This document shows, one piece after another, positions 35,440 to 42,018 of a stretch of DNA of 64,000 nucleotides. The position numbers were made by a program, and so were the translations under genes. Below the pieces are notes generated by a model. It saw nothing but the letters and a program-made list of their open reading frames with translations. It ran no database searches and was not told where the DNA came from. Position 1 is the stretch's first letter. Every line of letters starts with the position of its first letter. The DNA comes from Spirosoma aureum (lineage in GTDB: Bacteria > Bacteroidota > Bacteroidia > Cytophagales > Spirosomataceae): positions 5,416,501 through 5,480,500 of the forward strand of contig NZ_CP050063.1 in assembly GCF_011604685.1 (NCBI RefSeq), written 5' to 3'.

Positions 35440-36087
35440 TCAACAGTGACCGCAGCAAGTTTCGATACCGTTGGCTTTCTCGAAACTTTCCTGACCTTCT
35501 TTAAAGGCAAACCAGGCGAGTCCTATCATGCCTACAGCGTCGATAAAGGGAAAATGCAGCCATTCATAGAGCACGCTTGAAACCAGCAGAACGACCGACA
35601 TGTAAACACAAACCATTGTACATTTCGCATCGGCGATAACTGGCGCTGATTGGAGTTGTTCACCCGTGCGAATTTTCCACCAGGCCAGAACGCGCATGAT
35701 GGCAATCGAAAGCACTGAGACCACAATTCCAGCCACGGTCGTTTCGGGTTTCTGATTTTCCCAAACGCTGAATATAGCTCCCAGAATCAGGCCAGCAACC
35801 AGCACATAGAAACAACCGCCCGTAATCTGAAGGGCTAACCGCTCGAAGTTTCCCCGGTTCTTGCTCCCGAAACGGCGCAACCGGGCAATCATGGCCAAAA
35901 TACCTAAACCAGATACTACTTCAATAAAGCTATCTATGCCGAACCCGGCCAGCGTTAAAGCCTCATCATGGACACCAAAGTAAAGCGATACAATGCCTTC
36001 CCCAATGTTATAAAGGACGGTGAATAAAGCCAGGCCAGTTGCAATAGTCCATCGTTTATCGACGGGGGTTTGCAGTGTCGTTTCCAT
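35440..36087 (-). CDS. Cation transporter (CDF-like) with cysteine-rich metal site
   Basis: A 215-residue membrane protein with about six hydrophobic helices, resembling the membrane half of cation diffusion facilitators and lacking their cytoplasmic C-terminal domain. The second-helix site reads GFGIDSFIE (Asp52, Glu56). The fifth-helix site, usually Asp-x-x-His-x-x-x-Asp-like, here reads ADAKCTMVC with Asp153, Cys156 and Cys160. The protein ends in CCGHC. Cysteines at the transport site and tail suggest a thiophilic metal, but the metal is inferred. A Cys-Cys-Pro protein is encoded upstream on the same strand. Confidence 0.75.
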   Translation of the reverse strand: METTLQTPVDKRWTIATGLALFTVLYNIGEGIVSLYFGVHDEALTLAGFGIDSFIEVVSGLGILAMIARLRRFGSKNRGNFERLALQITGGCFYVLVAGLILGAIFSVWENQKPETTVAGIVVSVLSIAIMRVLAWWKIRTGEQLQSAPVIADAKCTMVCVYMSVVLLVSSVLYEWLHFPFIDAVGMIGLAWFAFKEGQESFEKANGIETCCGHC

Positions 36088-36321
36088 ACCCGATTAACGT
36101 AAACACGACGTAAATAATTTGGTTTACAGATGCCATCCTCTATCAAACACCCGAAATGAGCGCATACATTTACGCGTTATCCTGGCAAGTTTCCGTTTAG
36201 AAAATCAAGTAAATCATAGCCCAATCACCTAATTTTGAGCACGGTAGTAAAGAGAGTACAGGAGCCAAAGCTTAGATCGGCGTTTGTATTAGTTACTACA
36301 CCCCACGAAACTAAGTAAAGC

Positions 36322-36756
36322 TTACTTAGATGCCGGTTGTTGGAGTTTGTTGAGTTCCATCACCAGATAAACCATTTCCTTCGTTTCGGTGGAATCACCC
36401 ATTTCCAGAGAAATTGGGCCCTCTTCGGACTGGAAAGTCAGGTGAAACACCAGCCACGGGCAACATAGTCGCTCGAATTTGACAAATTCGGCCAGATCAC
36501 CAATGATGGTATTATCTGAATTCTCGAACACCAGCTCGTAGCTCGCCGGATGTTCAACGGCACGAGTCACCTTTTTAAAAAGGGTTTGGTGCAGTTCATT
36601 CATTCGCTTGATCTGATCTTTGTCCGTGAGCCTGCAGGCCAGAGCGATTTTCTTTTTCAATACAGCTTCGGTTTCCAACGTCGTTGTTGTTTTCGTTTGA
36701 GCTATACAGGACAGCGCGACCAACCAGGCGAACCCGGTAAGCAGGAGTAATTTCAT
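36322..36756 (-). CDS. Exported Cys-Cys-Pro protein, possible metal binding
   Basis: A 144-residue protein with an N-terminal signal (residues 1-20, ending CIAQ). The conserved-looking segment FVKFERLCCPWLVFHLTF (Cys98-Cys99-Pro100) resembles small proteins with an ACCPFF-type motif that occur in bacterial metal-resistance clusters; Cys41 may add a ligand. The function is not established. It is 234 bp upstream of the cysteine-rich cation transporter on the same strand, and the pair is inserted between the two copies of the regulator-peptide module. Confidence 0.6.
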   Translation of the reverse strand: MKLLLLTGFAWLVALSCIAQTKTTTTLETEAVLKKKIALACRLTDKDQIKRMNELHQTLFKKVTRAVEHPASYELVFENSDNTIIGDLAEFVKFERLCCPWLVFHLTFQSEEGPISLEMGDSTETKEMVYLVMELNKLQQPASK

Positions 36757-37228
36757 GTTTTTCCGGTAAATTTAAACGGTGGCGTATAGTCTACTGTCAA
36801 GAGCTAAATCAATAAGTATTTATGCTTATTTTGATAATTGCCCAAAAATCGAATTTTACTCGCGAATCGCCCTGGCAAAAGGAAAAAAACGGCCTGTAAC
36901 ACAACTACTTTTGGCTTATTTTGCCAGCTCCGCCAAACCCTCAAACGTTTGAATCATTGAGTTTTCAGGGCTCGGACCTGGTTCATTGGGAGTCAAACCG
37001 CTGCTTTGTTTCACTCTAAATTTGGTGTGTAATCGTGCGACGGACCGCAGGCAAGGGTGTTTTTCGAGAAAGGATAAATGGCTTTTAAAAATAGCTAATG
37101 CCCACCTGCGTTCACAAAACGATGATTTTCTGTAACGCAGGTGGGCAAATATAGTAGTCCTTCCAATAAATGAACTAGCCTGACACAGCCTAGTAAAGTT
37201 CGTCCAGTATACTATAAGACTACATTCC
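36757..37228. other. Intergenic region with long-loop inverted repeat (37099-37147)
   Basis: This 472-bp gap lies upstream of the Cys-Cys-Pro gene and downstream of peptide copy B. Its clear element is a perfect 14-bp inverted repeat, TGCCCACCTGCGTT (37099-37112) with 37134-37147, whose 21-nt loop can pair further through ACA/TGT and AAAA/TTTT. It ends 82 bp from the peptide stop. No start-bearing frame of useful length is present. Confidence 0.6.
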
Positions 37229-37381
37229 TCAGGAGGGTATATCTTTAGTTTGATTAGCGCCCCCTCCCTTGCCTACTTCCCTACTTCCATGCCCTTGCGA
37301 TGAATAGGTATCTCTGGCAATATTGAGTATTTGTACTAATGGTTTTACCAAAATTTTTTTTTCGTTTTGTGGTGTGATCAT
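37229..37381 (-). CDS. Small RiPP-precursor-like peptide, copy B, intact (50 aa)
   Basis: ATG at 37381 to TGA at 37229, 50 residues. It begins MITPQNEKKILVKPLVQILN, continues DTYSSQGHGSREVGKGGG and ends ANQTKDIPS. It is homologous to the peptide of 34911-35102 over the whole length once that copy's one-base frameshift is allowed for, and most third-position differences near the end are silent. The opening (KKxxVKPxVQxLNI) is leader-like, and the Gly-rich, Ser/Thr-bearing second half is core-like, as in some ribosomally made modified peptides of Bacteroidota; this is inference, with no cyclase, dehydratase, radical SAM or exporter gene seen nearby. It lies 127 bp downstream of the response regulator gene on the same strand. 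Confidence 0.65.
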   Translation of the reverse strand: MITPQNEKKILVKPLVQILNIARDTYSSQGHGSREVGKGGGANQTKDIPS

Positions 37382-37508
37382 CGCTGTTTTTCTTAAGCTT
37401 TAATTTATAAGTAACATGTTATCAATGGGTTAAAGCAGTTACCAATACATAATTACTCATTTTTCAGCTCACTTATTTAGACAAAATAAATTTAATAATC
37501 AGGCTCAT

Positions 37509-37928
37509 TTAGGCTTGCCAGTAGCCCCGTAAACCTTCCAGATTTTTTATCCATGTCTCTGTTGTAGTGGGTTTAACCCAGTAAGCCTCCGCCCCTAATT
37601 GGGTTACCTCAAGGATATCTTCCATTCGTTCGGTCGAACTCATCATCACAACCGGAATAGATTGATAAACTGAACCGGGTTGTTTCAACAGACGGAGGAA
37701 GTCGATGCTGTCTGCTCGGGTGGGTAGGTATAAGTCCAGCAAAATCAACCGAGGCACCATTCCCTCCCTAGTTAAAGCGTCTAGAAAACTCATACCGGTT
37801 GAAGTAAGGGCAGCAAAAACATACTTTACCTCCGGTAAGGCCATAGGTAAAACCTTATTTAAGAGCTGTAACGTGTCAAAATTGTTTGCGACGATCAGTA
37901 AATTGCCTTGGGTTGGGTCAAAAGTCAT
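37509..37928 (-). CDS. Single-domain response regulator, atypical acidic pocket
   Basis: A 139-residue receiver domain with no output domain. The phosphoacceptor position is Asp65 (LILLDLYLP) and the conserved lysine is Lys119 (WVKP). The acidic pair that holds magnesium after strand 1 is replaced by Asn-Asn (LIVANNFD, residues 11-18), and the strand-4 Thr/Ser is in MMSS (95-98). Loss of the acidic pair makes normal phosphorylation doubtful, so it may work as a phosphate-independent partner. No histidine kinase is adjacent. The peptide copy B gene follows it, and a decayed copy of the same pair lies 2 kb away. Confidence 0.82.
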   Translation of the reverse strand: MTFDPTQGNLLIVANNFDTLQLLNKVLPMALPEVKYVFAALTSTGMSFLDALTREGMVPRLILLDLYLPTRADSIDFLRLLKQPGSVYQSIPVVMMSSTERMEDILEVTQLGAEAYWVKPTTTETWIKNLEGLRGYWQA

Positions 37929-38429
37929 GGCAATGTATTGCCTCTTTATTTAGATACATTATCAATAAGGTCAACGAAAAGCCAAAAGTAATGTTTCAAA
38001 CAATATCAGTTCGGGTTATAAATTTCTTTTTACGGAAAATAAACGATGTACCAATGGCCACAGAGTGTATTAGCAGGGCTTCTCGTTAGAATAATATCGT
38101 CTAGAAAAAATGGGTAGACAGGCAGCTGGACTACCAGAAATCAGGGCGTAGCTGTTATACTATTCCTTTCAGTTTAAAAGTAGAGCGGTAGAAGTCGAAG
38201 AAGCGCTCGAATTTAGCAAATCACAAAGCTTAACCATTTTAAGGCCCTTAGGCCATTAATTACGCTGTAAATCAGGCCAATAATGAAAGGCTTTTAGTTG
38301 ACATTGTCAATGATTATAACCGCTTGATCATAAAAATAAAACGATTGGCTTATGGTTATGTTTGACATGTACTAGCGGAGATACTATCCCTGGCTAAGCT
38401 TTACTACCATTTTTAGGCCTGCAACAGTT
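37929..38429 (+). promoter_or_regulatory. Intergenic region with -7 box for the 38430 gene
   Basis: A 501-bp gap between divergent genes. The only recognised element is TATGTTTG at 38357-38364, a perfect TAnnTTTG box on the plus strand 65 bp before the start of the next gene; no TTTG lies at the -33 distance. No coding frame or RNA gene is seen in the rest. Confidence 0.4.
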
Positions 38430-38921
38430 ATGAAAACCAAGGATCAACAGGAAAACTCTCTGACCGGAGAGGACCGACAGCGTAGCTCATCAGACACCAA
38501 AGATCGACAGCGTCGCTCACGCAAGCTCAGTATTTCGCGCATCTACGGCTCCTGGGCACCGCTGGTTCTCACATTACTTTTTTTTGTCAGTTTACTACTG
38601 ACGTATGCGCTCATCCAGCCCCACCCCCATACAGGACTTACGGGTAGAATTCTATTGATGACGCCCCTGTTCAATAACTCCCCTGCTTTCCTTTTTTCTC
38701 TGGCTATCGCCAGCCTGATTGGTTTGATGTGGCTCCCTTCACTGGAAGCCTATTCGACTACTAAACCAGCCACCCCTGTTAGGGCTACCAGGACTAATGC
38801 CCGTTTAGTCCATACTGCGGAACGACATCCGGCCTCCTCCTCTTTAAATGTCCCGCACCGACCTATCCAACTAATTTCCCTGGATGCATCGACTATTCAG
38901 GATTCACTGCATCAAGGCTAG
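38430..38921 (+). CDS. Unknown two-span membrane protein
   Basis: A 163-residue protein not recognised from any family. The first 35 residues are hydrophilic and carry an imperfect repeat (DRQRSSSDTK, DRQRRSRK). Two membrane spans follow (APLVLTLLFFVSLLLTYALI and PAFLFSLAIASLIGLMWLP), then a Ser/Thr/Arg-rich tail of about 60 residues. It is the first of several plus-strand genes leading to the Wzi-like protein, and the next frame starts 94 bp later. Confidence 0.55.
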   Translation: MKTKDQQENSLTGEDRQRSSSDTKDRQRRSRKLSISRIYGSWAPLVLTLLFFVSLLLTYALIQPHPHTGLTGRILLMTPLFNNSPAFLFSLAIASLIGLMWLPSLEAYSTTKPATPVRATRTNARLVHTAERHPASSSLNVPHRPIQLISLDASTIQDSLHQG

Positions 38922-39015
38922 TCAAACAATAGCCGTTACCCAGTGGGAAGTGCTACGAATCTACCTGAAGTCCTTTTGCCAATAAAGTCGGTCATTTTAC
39001 AGTATCCTTACGACC

Positions 39016-39432
39016 ATGCAAACTGCCTGTTCGCGATTAAAAAAAAATCGACGTATTTCGTTGATTCAGGAGTCAGGCGTAGTTCAATACAGCCGTCTCC
39101 GTCAGCTTGGCCTTCAACTGCTGGTGATGTTCATCGGCGTTTTTTACTCGTTAGCCGTGCTGGAAGTTGATCCGGGGGAAACCGGCGATGGCTTTGGGGA
39201 TGTCTTCGATACGTATGTTCACAGTAAACCACTTGGCAATCCAAATCCGGTAACGGTTATTCATGAACGCAAAAGTGAGTCAATTGTGGCTGTTGTGCAG
39301 CCCGTTAAACCACTGTTCGCTTTTCCTGCCTATTGGTCAATTATTCCCTCCCTGCCGCTGCTGGCTTTTTATATACATAGACGGCATAAACACAGGTCAC
39401 TGCATGTGCTGAACGCTGTCTGGCGTCTATGA
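39016..39432 (+). CDS. Unknown small membrane protein
   Basis: A 138-residue frame starting with ATG. It has a basic N-terminus, one hydrophobic span (LGLQLLVMFIGVFYSLAVL), an acidic stretch with DPGETGDGFGDVFD, and a second span (AYWSIIPSLPLLAFYI) followed by a basic tail (HRRHKHR). The positive-inside pattern and base composition like the neighbours suggest a real gene. No family is recognised, and a link to the Wzi-like gene downstream is only positional. Confidence 0.45.
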   Translation: MQTACSRLKKNRRISLIQESGVVQYSRLRQLGLQLLVMFIGVFYSLAVLEVDPGETGDGFGDVFDTYVHSKPLGNPNPVTVIHERKSESIVAVVQPVKPLFAFPAYWSIIPSLPLLAFYIHRRHKHRSLHVLNAVWRL

Positions 39433-39748
39433 GCACTTAGCACACTTCTCTTTCCCGTCCCGACTCCAGGGGTAGCCAATCTCGTTTTTACCTGTAAACT
39501 GCAGGGGGCCTTCAGGTTCTCAGTCAGTCGAATCCTGTCCTGAATGAGCGACGGCAGCTTTGCTATGCCTGAGCCTTTTCAGCGCTGTCGGTATGCACGT
39601 ACATGACTGATCGTTAGGCAACGCTTACCCATCAATTGGCGCAGCAGGTAGCTCTTAGGCTATGGCTGTTGGGCATGGCTATCCTCTTTACTTAGGCGAT
39701 AGGACGATCAGGCTGCAAATCTCTATTTCTTTTCTGGTTTCGATTGCT

Positions 39749-41374
39749 ATGTTTTTCTCAACTCACTCTCTGACTCATCGTTGGTCATCCTTAATTCAAG
39801 TACTCAGTGGACTCGTGCTGATCGTTCACACATGCCCTGGGCAGCGCTTACCGAATACGTCTCTAGACTCCTTGCCCCGAACCTTGCCTGGATCTGAAGC
39901 AGCACCCTGGTTAAAGAAAACCGGGTTTACCGATCGAACGAGCTGGCAGGCGGAAGCAGGCGGCTTCGCATCCTCTTCCGGCACTGTCCCTTTCTGGCTT
40001 CAGACCAATCAGTTTGGTACCGTGCCCAAGCTAGCGCCGACAGGTCTTATGAAAGTGACCGTTCACCGGGAGTACCAGGCAGCTACAAGCAGCAAAATCC
40101 CTAAAGTGGATTGGGGCTATGGTGTCGAAGTGGTTGGCTGGACAGGAACCCTAAACCAGGCTTTACTGTCAGAGGGCTATCTGAAGGGGCGACTGGGCAA
40201 GATAGAAGTGATGGCGGGGCGACGCCGACAGATCATTGGGCTGGCCGAAAGCTCACTGTCTTCGGGTTCCTACATCTGGTCGGGGAATGCCCTGCCTGTC
40301 CCGCAAGTGCAGCTCAGTATACCCGATTACATTCCGTTAGGCTTTAGTCGGGGCTTTATTGCCCTTAAAGGGCTTTATTCCCATGGCTGGTTTGGCAACG
40401 GCCCTTACGTGCAGAAATCGTTCCTGCATCAGAAAGCAATCTATTTGCGGCTGGGTAAACCCACCGCCAGGGTCAGACTCTATGGAGCCTTTACCCATCT
40501 GGCTCAGTGGGGCGGGTTTGCTCCATTTCTCGAACGGGACCCAACCAGCTCCTTTGATGGACAGTTAGCCCAAAGTATGGAAGCCTACCTCAATGTTGTG
40601 TTACCGATGAAAACGGATGCGCTGAAGAACCGGGCCAAGTTTACCACTTTCGATCAGAACCGGGTGGGCGATCACCGGGGTTCTGCGGAGTTATCGCTGG
40701 AAATTAAGTTGGGGCAGACGTCCCTCTATGCCTATCAGCAGCATTTCTATGATCTGGGCCGGAAGTTATATAACCTGCGCAACATTGAAGATGGCCTGTA
40801 TGGGCTACGTCTGGTGAATCACAAGGCCCGGCCCTTTTTTGAGGAAGTCGTATTGGAGCTGTTCAATTCGGGGAATCAGGGCGTGCTTCAGTTTGGCAAA
40901 AGTCTGGGTGGGGAAGCGGAGAATTACTTCACCAATGGCCAATATCCCGAGAGTTGGTCGTATCAGGGGCGCACGCTGGGCACACCCTTTATCAGCCAGG
41001 CCAGCGATACACGAGCAGATTTACCGCGACTGCCCTTTTCGGGTTACACGCTCGACAATACGTTGATCGAAGGCGTTCATGGCATCAATAACAACCGGGT
41101 CAGAGCACTATATGGGGCCGTTTCGGGCTGGCTCGGCTCCGATTGGCACTATCTGCTTAAAGCGTCCTATAGCCAGAATTACGGCATGTTCGCGATCCCG
41201 TTTCCAGCCGAGACGATGCAGCTATCGATGATGACCTCATTAACCCGGTCAATTCGCTGGTTTGGTGGTTCTTCGCTGTTGTTTGCCGCAGGCTATGATC
41301 AGGGCCAGTTACTGGCTAGTGCCGAGCAGATTGGGGGCTATCTGGGCTTGCGCAAGTCCTGGAAAACCCACTGA
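39749..41374 (+). CDS. Wzi-like capsule assembly / outer-membrane beta-barrel protein
   Basis: A 541-residue protein from the ATG at 39749, which places a signal peptide (SLIQVLSGLVLIVHTCPGQ) at the N-terminus; an ATG at 39662 would bury it behind 29 extra residues. The body has the alternating amphipathic strands and motifs of the Wzi-like family (WLQTNQFGTVP near the start, VMAGRRRQIIGLAES, YTLDNTLIEGVHGINNNRV). Wzi proteins are outer-membrane barrels that anchor or organise capsular polysaccharide. No glycosyltransferase or polymer-export gene lies beside it, so its polymer is unknown. Confidence 0.75.
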   Translation: MFFSTHSLTHRWSSLIQVLSGLVLIVHTCPGQRLPNTSLDSLPRTLPGSEAAPWLKKTGFTDRTSWQAEAGGFASSSGTVPFWLQTNQFGTVPKLAPTGLMKVTVHREYQAATSSKIPKVDWGYGVEVVGWTGTLNQALLSEGYLKGRLGKIEVMAGRRRQIIGLAESSLSSGSYIWSGNALPVPQVQLSIPDYIPLGFSRGFIALKGLYSHGWFGNGPYVQKSFLHQKAIYLRLGKPTARVRLYGAFTHLAQWGGFAPFLERDPTSSFDGQLAQSMEAYLNVVLPMKTDALKNRAKFTTFDQNRVGDHRGSAELSLEIKLGQTSLYAYQQHFYDLGRKLYNLRNIEDGLYGLRLVNHKARPFFEEVVLELFNSGNQGVLQFGKSLGGEAENYFTNGQYPESWSYQGRTLGTPFISQASDTRADLPRLPFSGYTLDNTLIEGVHGINNNRVRALYGAVSGWLGSDWHYLLKASYSQNYGMFAIPFPAETMQLSMMTSLTRSIRWFGGSSLLFAAGYDQGQLLASAEQIGGYLGLRKSWKTH

Positions 41375-41429
41375 ACGACCTCTCTTTAATTTCCCATCAT
41401 TCACTCTTTAAAACGAAATACAGTCAGTT

Positions 41430-41879
41430 ATGCATCTTCTTAAGCAACAAACCATGTATGACACCAAGTTGCCCGTCAATTTTCAGAGCTGGAATGAGTT
41501 TTATGATGAATTGGTCCGGTTAGGCCAAATTCAGCCGACCATTGATATTATACGGATTCGGGTATTTACGACTTCGTCCGTTGCCTATACGTCACAGAAC
41601 GAAGACCGTTCATTTACTCAGTACCTGACCTATGAGCGAAAATACATCGATCAGATGTGTCTGACTGAACTGCGACGGGCCCGTGGGGATTCGTCTCATA
41701 TGTCATTTACCGTCGACGAATTAACCGAACTGATCCGGTTGGTCAGCAATCAGGCCTCTCGGTTGAAACACTGGGATCTGCTGGTCAAGCTTAATGAGGA
41801 ACTACTCGCCCAACAGGTACGGGAAAAAGACAGGCATTCTTACCGAACGGTATCTGGCCACGAATTCAATGCGGATTAG
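41430..41879 (+). CDS. Unknown soluble protein
   Basis: A 149-residue protein without signal or membrane span and not recognised from any family. It is mostly predicted helical with a short beta region (DIIRIRVFTTSSVAYTSQ) and a C-terminal amphipathic helix (LLVKLNEELLAQQVREK). A second ATG at 41454 could be the start. It begins 55 bp after the Wzi-like gene on the same strand and may be co-transcribed with it. Confidence 0.55.
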   Translation: MHLLKQQTMYDTKLPVNFQSWNEFYDELVRLGQIQPTIDIIRIRVFTTSSVAYTSQNEDRSFTQYLTYERKYIDQMCLTELRRARGDSSHMSFTVDELTELIRLVSNQASRLKHWDLLVKLNEELLAQQVREKDRHSYRTVSGHEFNAD

Positions 41880-41934
41880 CCGCTTAAAAATTCTGGTCAA
41901 TTGTCAAAAAAATTGTGGTTGTGGTCCGTTGTAC

Positions 41935-41966
41935 GGTAGCCCAGCTCATCATGTGACAGGGCTACC
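41935..41966. terminator. Hairpin between convergent genes
   Basis: The 8-bp stem GGTAGCCC (41935-41942) pairs with GGGCTACC (41959-41966) around a 16-nt loop. It lies between the ends of the unknown gene and the convergent permease gene. No T-run follows directly, so it is a weak terminator candidate. Confidence 0.45.
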
Positions 41967-42018
41967 TTATCGGAACCAATAGGCTCGTACTTACTCTTTT
42001 TTTAATAATCCGTAACCC

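Noticed and set aside
36916..37230. A minus-strand frame of about 100 codons without stops, ending at 36916 with a protein-like tail.
   Set aside because: It has no start codon except a GTG 33 codons from the end, it runs through the 14-bp inverted repeat and into the wrong frame of the peptide gene, and no family was recognised. It is probably chance or an old remnant.
34611..38429. Possible CRISPR or transposon content in the repeat-containing 34.6-38.4 kb region.
   Set aside because: There are no evenly spaced direct repeats and no transposase or integrase frame. The repeated parts are explained by the duplicated regulator-peptide module.
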